From Himantopus leucocephalus (Eukaryota; Chordata; Aves; Charadriiformes; Recurvirostridae), in assembly GCA_003993805.1 (NCBI GenBank), contig RSEF01000031.1, positions 25,114,029 to 25,178,028 of the forward strand: a stretch of 64,000 nt of DNA, written 5' to 3'. The notes beneath the pieces were generated by a model. The model searched no databases. It had not been told where the DNA came from and saw only the letters and a list, made by a program, of their open reading frames with translations. Made by a program: the position numbers and the translations under genes. This document shows, in pieces, positions 23,690-37,100 of the stretch; the first letter of the stretch is position 1, and every line of letters begins with the position of its first letter.

Positions 23690-24600
23690 GGTTACCTCGG
23701 CGCTTCCAGGGGGGTGACTAACATGGCGTCGCCTCACACATCCTCCTCCTCCTCCTCACCCGCCAGGGCAGCGGGCAGGGCCCCAACCCCGGCACAGCCC
23801 CCCGAACCGTGTCGCGCCTGTGGGCAAGAGGCGACAGGGCCCCCACCCTGAGGGCCGCGGGAGGGCGGGAAGCGCCCTCGCTGCGGCGGGGCGGGGCGGC
23901 CCAGGGGTGACACCGGGCGGCCGAGGCCGTCGCCAGGCGGGGCGCTCGGCACCGGGAGAGGCGGTGCCGCAGCAGCCACCGCCGCGCCCCTGGTCCGCCG
24001 GGGCGGCGCGGCTCGGCTCCACTCGACTCGACTGGGCTCGGCTCGGCCCTGCCCCGCGCCGCTACCGCCCCGGTGCGCGCTGCCTGGCGCGGGTGCTTAA
24101 ATAGCGGTGCCGGCTGCGCCGCGGCAGTCCTTTGCACCGCAGCCAGGTAAGGGGCGGGCGCTAGGAGCTCTTCGCTGCCGACGCTTTCCCGCACCTGCTC
24201 CGCTCTGCCCACCCCCGGGGGCGGCTGGCTCGGGCCCCGAGGCCGTGCCGTGGTGCGCGGAGGTCCCCCCTCCCCGCTGCGTTCCGCCATGGCGCCGGGG
24301 CCGGCACAGCTGCCGCCGCGGGTTGATGAAAGCGAGCGGGACGGTGCGAAAATGGCGGGCGGTCCCCCGGCCGCTTCCCCGAGGGTGAGGGCCGGGGGGG
24401 AAGCCTGGGAGCGCCGGTGTGAGGAGAGGCAGGGCGCGGTGGGGAGGGGGGGGTCCCTCCGGCGGGCAGGCTGGCTGTCGGGAGGTGGGCCCCGCCGGAG
24501 GGCGGGTGGTCCCCGCGGTGAGGGGGCTGCGGCGGGCGGGTGGGCTTGTGCCGCGTCTCCCGGCGGCCGCCGCCGGCTCGGCAGCTGACACTGCCGTGGT
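23690..24600. promoter_or_regulatory. CpG island, probable bidirectional promoter
   Basis: A sharp GC- and CpG-rich block in otherwise AT-rich DNA. On the plus side a TATA-like CTTAAATAG (24096-24104) precedes a strong donor CAG|GTAAGG at 24146, fitting the non-coding first exon of TMEM171. On the minus side a donor GAG|GTAACC ends at 23696, fitting a non-coding first exon for the unrecognised gene. The long ORFs over this block (up to 218 codons) are GC-driven and lack protein character. Confidence 0.75.
24096..24104 (+). promoter_or_regulatory. TMEM171: TATA-like element of TMEM171
   Basis: CTTAAATAG lies about 42 nt before the first-exon donor. If used, initiation would fall near 24125-24130 and the first exon would be only about 20 nt, so a CpG-type dispersed start further upstream is also possible. 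Confidence 0.35.
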
Positions 24601-27600
24601 TTTTGCTCCCCTTAAGGGGGGAGGTTGGGGCTGTGCCTCTGCGCATCGCTTATCCAGGGCGTTAATGTTCTGGGGCAAGAAAAGCCTCTTTATCTCCTCC
24701 CTGGAGAGCCCACCGGTCCCCACACTGCGTCCCTGCCATGACCTTTGCGCCATCCCTGTGAGAGGATGGGATGTCTCTGAAGGCGTCTACAAATTATTCT
24801 GCTGACATGTAAAGGGCCAGTTGCTGCTGGTGGCATGGGGCTGGGGAGGTGCTGGTGAGGAGGTGCTCGCTGCGGTGGCCCCACATGGGCCAGGTGCTGC
24901 TCCCTCACAGGGAGGTGGTGGACAGGCTGCCCTGACCTGCTCCTCCCTCCAGCGTGATGGATGGGAGCTGTGCTTTCGTGGCATGGTCCATCCTGTTGAA
25001 GACCATAGTGTGATTTAGAAGACTTCGTGACTTAAAAGAGAGCATGCCTGGTGCGCTGGTGCATGAGGAGGAGTGTGCTATCGGATGCTGCTTTTCCCAG
25101 ATGGAGTAGAGCTTAATTGCTTGTCCATGAGTTGGCTGTGGTTTAATGCCCCAGGCCAACCTCAAGAAACTGGGACAGGAAGGCTTTGGGCAGCTTTTGG
25201 AGTCCTATATCTTGCTGATGGTCACAGTCACATCCTCTCAAAGATCTGTAAGTCTCTTTGTCTGTGCCTTTGCTGCTTTGAGGTACATCAGCCACCATGG
25301 GACAGACCTTGCCAGAAATTGCTCTGTCTTGCATTACCTGTTTGAAGAAGGTCCGGTCAGGCTTTTAACTGTGTCCATCTACCTTCTCCCCAGTCTCCCT
25401 GCAGGTACTCCAGAAAACAGGAGCTGCTTTGTCTCAGCTCTGATGTGCCACCAGTGTGTAAAAAGCATCCCACCCACATGCATGAGGCCCTTCAGAGCCC
25501 GTTGTTGAATCTAGGTGCTGTCCTAGTTGCCTGCATGGCAACCAACCAATGGGTTAACAGACTTTGTTTTCAAAGCTCCTCTCTGTGTCCAGACACCCTC
25601 TTGCGGTCCTTGCATCCACTGTGGCATCAGGAGTCTTCCCTGTCAAAGTGAGTGGGGAACATTTGTGGACCAGCTTTTAATCTAGTTCTTCACGGAGCAC
25701 AGTTCTGTCTGGCACAGGTTAGAATCCCTAATTCTGCCAGTTTGTGGTGAGAAGGATCCGTGGTGCACATGTGTCTGGAGACTGGCAGTATTCATCCCAT
25801 TTTCTGGAAATTCCTGCTGCAGCTGCTTTCCAGTACTTCTCCAGACACTGACTCCTGCCCCACCCACAATGATTGTAAATAACAGCACAGTGTTACCCTT
25901 CTTGTACTGTGAGCTGACACAATCATTTTGTCAACCCATATGGACAGTTTCTTGCTGTGGCATCTGCTCTCTGCTTAGGGATCTTTTCGCACAGCATCTA
26001 AGTCTTGGAAATCTTCCTCCTGGGTTATCAGAGTTGTATGCTCCATGAGGTGAGAGCACTGTCAAGCACTAATTAGAGACTGCATACACAAGAGGTTGAA
26101 TTGGATATATTTGGCATCTCAAAACTTGTTAGTGCTTGTAGTCTTAATGTTGCTTGAAAGTAGAAAACTGAAAGTACATCCTGTCAGGCACTTTCCCCTA
26201 GCTCTTCATGCAAGTGATGAAAAAATACCATGGGGAGGGACAAGTGTGGGGACAAAGGTCGCAAACTCCAATTTACTTCAGTTTAACCAGCTGTACTCGT
26301 GGATGGGTGCTTCTGCTGAATGTCAACTCAAGAGTAGCATCCAGGGGGGAAACTGTGATATGATAAAGAACAGATAATGGCATGGGTACAGAGGCAGATG
26401 TGAATAGAGAAGGAAATTAGATACAGTAAGTGAGAGGAATTGGAGACCCCTTGATGTTTTGACATGGAAGTTAAAATGAATGAAGTTGAGAGGACTTTTC
26501 CTTCCTTCCTATCAGGAGTCATGGTTTAATTTGAAACCGGGGCGGGGGAATCTCCCAATGGCAGTGGCAACTTCCCAGTAGCAGTTTAAAAATTGGAAGG
26601 ATGGGTGAAAACACGTAAATGGAAAGCTCTTGAAAAGTACAGCTTGTGACTTAAATTGGGGGTTCCGTTGTGAACTACAACTGACAAGGTATTGTAGTTC
26701 TTGAAATAGCAACACAGACTAGACTTGATCCTTCTGCATTAAATGATTTGGGTGCTTTTGCAAGTGAAAGAGCAGGAATGGGGCCTACCCTGGGAAACAT
26801 AAAACAGAGGGACAGCAGTGTTTTAATTCTTCCAATGCTTTTTTCTTTTAATCCTCAGTTCCTGAATTCATATGACTGCATGAGGCTATCAAATTTCATA
26901 TGAGTAAGGGGGAGTAAATTTATGGCCCTGGTGTTTGCAGTGGAAATCTTGGACAATATGAACTCTGAAGGTTCAAACAGAAAGCAAAAAGTCCCAAGTT
27001 CATCATTAAAACTGGTATTTTAAAATCCTTGGAGGTGTACATAATGGGAAAGTTGTAGTACAAGTGTTACACAGAAAAATGACAAGAAATTGTGATGTTA
27101 TTTCCTATTCTATATACCTGGCATGGGACAGACTTACAAAAGGGTAAAGCACTATATCATTTAAGTTAAGTTCATAACCAGACTTCCTTTACAAGCTATT
27201 TTTCCAATTCCCTCTTCCCTCATACTTAACTGCCTCCACACTACTGGATTTTGTTCTAGCAGTTTGTGACCTGGTATTTCCATGCCTGCTCTCAGACTTT
27301 GGTTCAATATGAAGGGAAAATTCCCTTATGTCAATATGCTTGTGGAGATACCGGATCTAATTGGAAGTATTTCAAGCACATAGTCAATATAAGGCTTGCT
27401 TCTTTCTTAAAATACTTTTTCTTGAAACACAAGAAATAAAGTTTAATCTTGCATTGGGTTTTCTATTAAAATTCGGTGGTAGTGTAAATGAAAATTAGTC
27501 CTCCTTTGGATTTTGCAGCATGAAATCTGTCTTTCATCTTCAAAGCCACAACAGACTGCTCTGAATGTTCCTTCTTTTGTGGCCTGAAAGAATTAAGAAA

Positions 27601-29821
27601 ATATGTACATGCTTAATTTCTAATGTGTGTTTCAACTTAATCTCATAACAAGAGGATTGGTGGAAGAGAAACAGGCACTGTGTTGGAGTAATGAGAACAA
27701 ATTTCTAGATTTTTCATTTAAGGGCTAAATGTTTGAATTTTTTTTCCCTTCACATTGTTTCCTTTTGTCCTAATTTACTTGTGCTTATGTCCATACTTTC
27801 TTCCCTAGAGGGAACTGCAGAGGAAAGATTCAGAGTTCTCTCTAATTATAGTGTATTGCTGTTATAATGGTTAATGTGCCTCAGCAGAAAAATATCTCAA
27901 GACAGTTATGTCTGAAACTGGGCTTTGCTAGTTGTTTCGTTGGTGGGTTTTGTTTGGGGTTTTTTTTTTGTTTGTTTCAGAGGCCCTGTACTTAGTTTTG
28001 AACATCTGTTGGTAGGGCAGTAAATCTGAGCCACTTCAGATCAATTATGAAAATGGGGGAAATTTCTAGATGTGAAGGGGCAGATGCAGTTATGAGAAAC
28101 AATTTTATTAACTTAAGAAAAAACAGTGAAATTGAGGAAGGAGTGACCAACCTAATCAATTTTCTCTGCTCAGCAGAGCCTTCAAACTGACTCCAGCTCA
28201 TGCAGTATTGACAGTGTGCTTGGGTAAAGGTTTTCAGTTTGAAGTCTATCAAAGTTTCTTTAATTTATTTTTCATGAGATACTGTCCTGTCTTTAGTGTT
28301 CTTTATAACCACTTTTTTTACAGAGTGAAGCTGTGACCCTTCTTCTACCAAGGGAGCCTCATTTAGCAGTTTTTCAAACCAATCTTAGTAGAGGGATAGA
28401 CCGAATTTAAAGCACTGAAGAAACGCTTAGCAGACATAGTTTACAAATTAACTGACCACAGTAATGGATGCATTAAGGGAGGTCCCTCAGTTTTGCTATT
28501 TGAGGTAGCCAGCTGGGAGACTTTGTTGCTCCCTGAAGTGGACGCCTTGCTGTGTGGTGTGGCCTGTCTCCTTGCCCATCGAGTCTCGTGCTCATTGTGC
28601 CTTTCACCCGCATGCTGCTTTCTGCCTTCTCTTGTGCTGCTGGGAGCTGGTTTGATGTTCAGCAGTAAAACATCTAATAAATTCTCATTCGTGTATCTGC
28701 TCAGCAGTTCTTTAACTGGGTCCTACTCTTACAAGTGGCTAAGTAAAGCGACTCGATAGATTCCCTTGCATTGCAGACAAATAATTATGTATTTGAGTGA
28801 CTAGTGGGTTTTATGGTTGTGTTTTGTTTTCATCCCAGTGGGGCACTGCAGTTACTGGGGAGTGATGCCAAGCTTGTTGTGGCTGACACATGTTCAACAG
28901 TTTACTTCCAGAAATCATATAATACTTTTTTTTTTTTCTTGTGGAATAACTGTTGTTGAAGCATATGTAAGGTGGAGTCAATCTAACTTGAGTTTTAGCT
29001 TCCAGTCATCTGAATTACTAACAGGGCAGTGGAAGCTAGTAGAGGAAAGGTTAACTAACAAACAGCAGTAACTAAGCCGATTCCCTGCTTCCATCTGTGA
29101 CAAACTACCCCGATCTCAATATATCCTTCCTGATATATCGTGGATGAAGTTGTGTGTCATGGGAGACTGCTGGTGAGGGGAAGAGGGCAGTGTTTAAACA
29201 CTGCAATATGAGCACGCCTGAGTACCTCCCACACTTGGTAGGGGACAGCTTTCTCATGGTCCATCCAGACTTGTTATTTTCCATAGTCTGAAATTCCCCT
29301 GAGTTTTAGGTTGGCTTTTGATGGATGGTAGCCACTTGGACTGAGATCTCCATGGTTTTTAGTCACCATAGTATGGAGTACAGGCGTCCACCTGAGCCTT
29401 GTAGACCAAAGTGTCAGAGAAGCACAAACTTCCTTGTGGGTAATGGCAGAAATATTTTTTTTTTCTAGAGCTCACTGAGTGGCACTTTGTCCTAACTTTC
29501 AATCAGGCTTTTTCTGTCCCAGTTTGTTCACATGCAGCAGATTTGTCATCCATACTACCATATGGACTGTTATTGGCCTCAGCACTAGTTTCTATTTCCT
29601 TCTGTTTTACTTCTGAATCTACACTTCTGTGAGCCACCTTTGTTGTATTTCTTTTTACAGCTTTCTTGGAGCACAGACAAAGGATTTGGGAGTAGGGGAG
29701 ATTGAAAGGAAGTGTGAGAGCAGTATGCTCAACAACTTTAACTGTGGAATCAGTGAGACTTGAAGTACACTGTCTTTAGTATGGCTTTTTTCTCTTTCTT
29801 TTTCTTCTTATTTCTTTTCAG
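24147..29821 (+). other. TMEM171: TMEM171 intron 1
   Basis: About 5.7 kb between the CpG-island donor CAG|GTAAGG and the acceptor TTTCTTTTCAG at 29821. The first 450 bases are still GC-rich. I see no exon or repeat that I can name in the rest. Confidence 0.6.
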
Positions 29822-29950
29822 AACAGAACCAAAAATCTTCTGTGTACTTGCTCTTGCAGCTGTACAGGACAGGAAGCTGATTTAAGGAGAGAAACAGAAA
29901 AGACTTTCTTACCAGTGGAAGGAGAAGCAAGATTTATAGGCTTTGAAAAG
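29822..29950 (+). other. TMEM171: TMEM171 non-coding exon 2
   Basis: 129 nt between a strong acceptor (long T/C tract then TTTCTTTTCAG) and a strong donor GAAAAG|GTATGT. There is no long open frame, so this is 5' UTR. Human TMEM171 also has non-coding leader sequence upstream of its coding exons. Confidence 0.6.
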
Positions 29951-30454
29951 GTATGTATTAGGAGATTTACTTGGTAAAAAGTTCAATAGTCATCAATACT
30001 CATTTGCGTTAAGATTCTTTCTCTCAAGAGCTGTCACTTCCTGCCATTCACTGCAGAAATTTCCACTAGCTTTCTGTTTTCAGGAGAAAATCTAGCCTGT
30101 ATGTGTTCCCAAGATTCAGTCTTTAAAAATAACGTCCCCTTGATCGTAAGACTATGTAGCTAAAGAAACAATTCATTTAGCTGTGCAAGAGCTATTAGAG
30201 TTGTTTTCAGTCTAACTGTAAAGCAAGGTCTATCTTTTCATTGGCATTCAATGGCAGTAAATTGGTTAGGCCCTTTAGTATATAATGGAGGTACTACAAA
30301 ACAGCAAATACACTGAGAGTGTACAATATAGGCTGAGTAGCAAATACAGAAGTAAATATTATAATGTAGCTAGTACCACTGATTGTTTTTTTTTTTCTTC
30401 TTTTGATTTGTGTATTTTCATGTTCACAGATCTACTGTAGTTTTCTGCCACTTA

Positions 30455-30502
30455 ATGCTAACAGGAAAAAAAAACAAAAAAAACCCCAACTCATCTGCTT
30501 GA
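30455..30502 (+). other. TMEM171: Upstream ORF of 15 codons in the TMEM171 leader
   Basis: If the coding exon begins at 30430 (acceptor CATGTTCACAG), its leader contains an ATG at 30455 followed by 14 more codons and a TGA at 30500-30502, only 15 nt before the main start. The uORF includes an A9-C-A8 tract that reads AAA AAA AAC twice in frame. Confidence 0.55.
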
Positions 30503-30517
30503 GGAGATTCTGTTGTA

Positions 30518-31148
30518 ATGTATCCAGTGGCTGTTCCTGCACCAGGAGGTGAAGGAAATAATGGACAACATGGGAAACTTATTTTTTTCCTTTTTGTTTT
30601 TGGAGCTGTGTTGCTCTGCGCTGGATTCCTGCTTTCAGTCTTTATTCTCCAGTCATGCCCGTCTGGAACCTTCAGTGACTGTAACGAGGTCCTTAAGGCT
30701 GCTGGGCCCCTGCTGGCTGTAACTGGACTGGTTTGTGTTTTACTGGCACGATCAAGGGCCAGGCTGTATATAAGACAAAGACAGTTGCAAAATGAGCAGG
30801 TGTACAGCCTTGTTTTTTGTCATGGGAGCTGTCAGTTTGCCCAGTTTCTCATATTTGGGTTCCTGTTTTTAACTAGTGGAATGCTAATTAGCATCCTGGG
30901 CATTTGGGTTCCTGGCTGCAGCCCCGGCTGGCACAGCATACAGCTCAACCACACCGGCAGTTCTGATGTGGACCTCCAGGGCTGTGGATTCCTGTCACTT
31001 CAAATCATGGGACCTTTGATTGTGCTCACTGGGTTGTGTTTCTTCGTGATAGCTCATGTTAAAAAGAAACAAAACTTAAATCTCAGCCAAGAATCTTGCG
31101 AAAGTGAAGAACATCCTCAGAGCCCTGAATCTTTTCAGGTTACAGTAG
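30518..31148 (+). CDS. TMEM171: TMEM171 first coding exon
   Basis: 631 nt carrying the start and all four membrane segments. It ends in the first base of a Gly codon, with donor TAG|GTGGGT at 31149. Start Met at 30518 (MYPVAVPAPGG). The position agrees with the human start, about 20 residues before the first span. Confidence 0.93.
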
Positions 31149-34100
31149 GTGGGTAAATAATGTGTGAGCTTTACATTTGAGAGTTAGTAGGGTTTTTTTT
31201 TCCACTAATGATTTACTTCTGAATATTACTCATTTGAGCTCTAAGCATGTCAGTTCTGGCACATCAAACCAGCCAAAACAGAAGAATGTTGCTTTGTCTC
31301 GTATGTTTTCTGTATGGTCAGTTCAGTTACCTTTCAAAGACCAAACCTCTCCTTTGGCATAAAAAGAAAGGTCTGACTGTGCAAAAGAAGCCACATAACC
31401 TGACACAAATTAGTCCAATCCCACTTCTTTTCCCAAAGGCTGTAGCTGGCACTGCAAATCACAGGTCTAATGACTTCTGTAGCTATATTTAAGATTTATT
31501 TTAGCCTTGAGCTCTGACCCCTTAAACAGGAGAATCTGATTGATAAGCAGTGTATTGCATTTCTTTCATCGTAGCCATATCTTTGATCAGAGATGCAATT
31601 GCAAGATGCTTCTGTTAATTGCACAGTGTTTGAGTAAATGTGGTATGTTAGCAAGGAATGCTCCCCTACATATAGGACTGCTTTTAATAACCCATGAATA
31701 CATTCTATGCATAGACTATTCTGGTAACTTTCTAGCTCTCAGAAAAGATTAGTGAGAATTGCTTGACTGTCATCTGACTGACTGGACTTGAAATTCATTA
31801 TGCAAAACTTTTTTCCTTCTGCCTGTCAAACCAGCATACAGACCTGTAAGCTGGTGATCCTCAGAAAACATAAGGGTTTGAAGTCAGTTTTCCAGCCACC
31901 AGGGTTGTAGGAAGGAATTCGGATGGTTTTTAAAGGTGAGAAAGTAAAATTAGTGGATTCCTTTTATACTTCCATCAGGAAAAGTAAAACTGAAAGGCTG
32001 AAGGCTGAGGTCTGGTTGGCATAGTGACATTCTGGAACAGTGGTGACTCAGCTAGAAAACACCCCACCCCCCCAGTCAACATTTCTGATGCTCCCTGACC
32101 TCTCCCTGCATACAAATTAGAAAGGAAAAAAGGTGCCAGGCAGCTGTGAATGTTTATATAAATTATGCAAGCTCAGTGACTGATACAAACTTTCTGTTTA
32201 CAAAAAATTAATTCATTTGAAACTCCTCAATTACAAAGTTGAAATTGGCAGATATACTGAACAGTACACTTAATAGTGGATTATGTATCAATAGCATCCA
32301 AGTACTAATGTTAGTAGTGTGCCTTCAGCTGTGAGTAATGTTGTAGGGAAACTGTCAACGCACACAGAATCGGTCGTCAGAACCATTAATGATCTGAATA
32401 CTTTTGTTATAACACTGCAGTAGATGTGGAGAAACTTAAAGTGCCCTATTTTAGATATGTGAGGAAAGCTACATACCTGCCTACCCTTAAAATGAGCCAA
32501 CAGTAACTGTGAACAGAGAAGTGGTTTTTGTCTCTTAGGTAGATGGAACACTCCCCCTCCCCAGCTGTATTTTCTAAATGAAATCTTCCATTTGTGAATA
32601 TGCTGCATCTTTATTTTGGGATAATTTTGGTTTTGAACATACCTCCAATGTACTTTAACAGCCCAGAATACAACAGTTCTGTATGTGGGATTATTGCACT
32701 TTATCTTAAAAGCTAGACAAGTACAAATACTGTAATTGCAAAGACAGGCAATATTCTAGGATACGGTTAGAATAAACAGTGGTTCTCAAATTTTCAGAGG
32801 TAGTAATTGGTGGGTTTTTTTCCTAGGTGATGCTGTAATGGTATTCCCACCTCCACCACCTCCGTATTTTGCTGACCCTGTGTCACCCACTGTGACACGT
32901 TGTCTTATGTCAAGTGGTTTGCCTACAAGTGAAAATCCTCCACCATACCACTCTATCTTCAGCGATGGGTAAGACTGTTTTCTACTCTGTCTTTGGAAGT
33001 CTGAGATGCTTCTCAAGGTATTCAAGACTGCGTTCTTAAATAATCACTGTGAATTAACTCTCTACTAGGCACTACAAAATTTTCTAATCGACTTACTTCA
33101 GATACCTTACTTGAAATGGCATTAAACTATCCTAGTATAAAAGGGGAATCGCAAACCCCAAAGTGTCCTTCAAGAGGGTTAAATTCTTACCAGTTTATTA
33201 TGACTGAAAAGAACTTCTGAAGGGAAAGCAAAGCCTTAAATTAGTGGCCTTATTTAAATATCCTTAGATTGGATTTCTTCCAAGAGAAGGTGCCCCTGAC
33301 AGCAGTGCCCCAGTGGCATGATATTCACAATACCAGATTTTAGGAAGCCTCTGTAGAACCAATGCAGCAAGCCCTTCGTGACACCTATTCGAAGGCCCTG
33401 TCACCCTGGGAATGCCACTTCAGTGTTTTTTGTTCTCCCTGTGACCCTTGTCTGACTGCCTTCAGGAAGTGAGACCTGCTGTGCTGGTCTGTCTTTGTTC
33501 CTGCTGTGGCAGTGTGTCAAGATAAAAGGATACCTTGATATTGCAGAAGAGCAGAAGGCTCCAGGGAGCTTAAAAGGCAGGTTGCAATGCCAACTTCATC
33601 TCAAGGTGTACCTTAACTGTGCAGCCACTCTGCCACACGTTGAGTACAGCTGACTTTCTAGGTGCTGCCACCACCAAGCTCAGGGAGCAAGAACTGCCGA
33701 CTGACTGAAGAGCTGTCCACACCACGAGAACTTGCGGGGTTATTTATCCCCTCTGGGTTACCACCAGTGGACTGCTAACTTGAGGGTGAAAGAGGTCACT
33801 GCAAGGGGCATGTATTGGAAGCCAGAACTAGATCTGGCCAGGAGAGCTACATGCCATGTGCCTAGAGCCCCCAACTTATTTTCAGGCAATTAATGATCCA
33901 GAACTTACTTGGCTTTACTTTTTGGAAGGTCCTATGTCAGCTTGGTTTTGATCTGTGAGTCAGTAGGTGGTGTGGGACTTCTTCATTGGATGACTTTAGT
34001 ATACAAGACTCTACATGCAGCACCCTAAGCACCATCACTGCAGCAGGAGCCCCAGCCTGCCTGGCTGTGTCCATTTGTAGTAGTTGTTGGACCATTGCTT

Positions 34101-37100
34101 TAATGGCATTCCACTGTACTCCAGACTTCTCTACTCACATGAGGCAGTGTGTTCCATGACCAGCTGTGTGCCTGATGTCAGTACTTCTTCAAAACTCTAG
34201 TGCTAATCTTCCTTTTGAAGCAAGCAAGCATGAACCCTCTTCCTGCCGGAAGACCTAAATGCCACAGGAGGAGGATACTTGTGTTAGCAATGATGCTTAT
34301 TCTTGTTACCATGCTGTGAGCAGCTATGTCTATGGTTTTTTAGTCATCCTTTGAAGTGTACCTGGTGGATTCTTGAGGCTCATCCCCACTGTGCGAGGCC
34401 ACTCTGTTCTCTAGTCAGTCACCATCAACAACTCCTCATATTGCCTTCCATTTTCTAATGCCCTCCTCCAGACACTTTCTCCTTATCTTTGCTGGAGATG
34501 GTAGATGCCTCCTTCTGTTTCTATTATAACAAGCCAGACTGTCCTCCTGCCTTTTCTCAAAATCACTTTTTTTAAAACATTGAATAAATACCTCTATCAA
34601 AAACCTTACTCATTTTTCCTTGCTACTAGTGCAACACTCTAGCACACAGTGCGACTGGCCCCCAAACAAAAACATGGTCATGTACATACCACCTAAGGAA
34701 GGGAGACACTTAGTGTTTGGTTCCTGCTGGCTGAGATCCAACTTGAAGCTGATGACTTATGCTGAGGGGTGCAATGCCAAACAAACCCAAGCTACACACA
34801 TAATTCATTTAGTCTGCTGGTTTCCCACTGAAGTTGTTTCAGAGAGAGTATTTTTTGTACAAAGCTGATGAGAATCTGTTGATGACTCAGTGCCCTAAAC
34901 ACCTGCCTGTTCAGGATGACAAGGGTGGATGCAGGGATGAGAAGATGTCAGGGTTGATCAAGCAGAAGTGCTTTACAGAGAGCAGTGGCTCCCATGACCA
35001 GGCACAAATTGTTGTGTAAAGAAACCTTTTATTTTTTTAAGTATAAAAGTCTTTGCCTGTTCTCAGATTGCAAGTGAAATACATCAGCTCTCCGAGCTAT
35101 ACTGCTGCAGTCAAAGGACCCCCAGAGCAGGCAGGAGAGAAAAACTCCTGCTGCTGAAAGACGACATTTACATGAAGTCTCTGTGTTCTTATTGGGCTGG
35201 GTGAAGGCGTCCACAGCTGGAAGATGTTTCAAACCAGCTGCTGCCAGTCCTGGAGCTGGGCACCACACTGAGCCTGTCTGTGCTACAGCTCCAGTATGTG
35301 CTGTAACTCCCTTCTGATATGCGCATCCCAGATGTACATACAAAGCAAATGGATGTGCGTGGAGAAATTACTTGCCCCAACTGTGAACCTGGACCTCTGG
35401 TAGCCATGAGACAGCCAATTCAAATATGGTCCAAGGGTCCCCTCAAAAAACATTTCAGTTTAAATATATTTAGAAGACCAGGCTGGACTGGATAACTGGG
35501 AGAAATACAGGAGCATACCTGTCCTGCTGTAGCCTTACAAGCAGCTGAGAGACAGTGACTCTTGTACCACCTGTCTGTAAAAGTACAATGCACAAAACTG
35601 AGGGCCACAGGTCCTCTCTACCCTCTAATTTCAGGCCCCGAGTTCACATGTGGGCTACCTGCCCATGTGCTTGGTAAAATGTGTGGATTATCAAAGAGTG
35701 TGAAAGAATGCAAGTAGCACATCCTGCACTGAAAAAGAAAAAACAAAGGGCGGTGGGGGAACGACAAAAAGGTTAGTTCGTCAGACTTATTGTGGGCTTT
35801 CCCTGCTGGTGCATATACCAGGTGACCCCTCTGTCCTTCACCCGTTCTCCTACAAAGTCCCCTGCAGCTGGATCAACTGCCTCAATCTACCAATGTCCAG
35901 TTCTGGTGCTCCAAACTTTGTGATCTCATCAACTCAATCATTGATTGCCTGTCTGGCATTCTCTGTGTTGTGAACATATGTACACAAAGAGGCAGTGTGT
36001 GGCCCAGCTTCCTGGGGCAGTTTCTAGTGGAGTGAACAAAACACCTCAACCTTGGATGTAGAAAGCCTGACCTCCTGCTTTGACGTTCTGTGGCTGAGGG
36101 TGCTCTAGCTGTTGCCCTTCTGTTCTCCCCAGGGTCCTCACAGGGACCCTGTGAGTTGATACCACCTGTAGGTATTTCACTTGATCATGCTCTCCCATGG
36201 CTTAGCACTTGGTAGCAGCCACGGCATCTTGACTAGTGCAAATTGGTTCCCAAGCCCTTTCATGGAGGAGAAACAGTGGCCTCATTCCTGCTCTCCTAAT
36301 ATAGTGCCATGGTTGAAGATCCCAAAGCTGGAAGGGAATACCTATTCTATATGTGGTTGGCTACTAGGCAAATGTGATTTGCCTCTTCAGTCCATTGCTC
36401 CGTGTTCTGTCAGCAAGTGCTGTGGTGGAGGCTGTGCTGGATGAGAGAGCTTGTAGTAAGCTGACTCATGGTCTGATCCCAGCAGTGGTTGGGGTTTTTT
36501 CCTGCAATCTGTTGTATAGCACTTCAGCATTTGTCTTGTAGTATGTTCTCTTCTCTCTCCTTTAAACACACACCCTCACATACCAGTAACAGCACTGAAG
36601 ATGAGGTGGCTGTGTTCTGTATTCCTGCTCCTCATGCAGTATTGGTGGGGGTACAGACATATGCACAAAGGCAAGAGTTAGCTCTGGGAGTAAGTCATGA
36701 GGAGTTCTTCCATTTCCTTGGGAAGCAATACGCTGAGGGCCAGCTCCAGGGCAAGATGAGCAGGGTGCCAGAACCATGTGGGTGCAACCGATTGGGATCC
36801 AGTTATGACAGTCAGAGGATGGCTGCCCTCCTTGACTGACACTGGGAACTTAGCAGTCTGGTCGAGTCCAGTTGCATCTGTTTCTCCAGCTCTGAGCAGG
36901 CATATGCTTCTTATGTCTGTCATGGGTTGCTGGAAAGCTTAATAAAAGTTTCAAGTTACTGTTCATGTAAGATCTCAAATGGCTAATTTTGATTTTTGCA
37001 ATGCAGTTCCAAGTCTAGTAACTATCTGTCGTAAGGACAGTGTGTATATGATAGACTACAAAAGAGAAGATACATTAGGAGCTAAGGATCAGAAGAAGAT

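Noticed and set aside
24097..24753. Minus-strand ORF of 218 codons, and others of 60-190 codons, over the CpG island
   Set aside because: Arg/Pro/Ala/Gly composition follows the high GC content. No conserved motif, and several frames on both strands are open at once, as expected in CpG islands.
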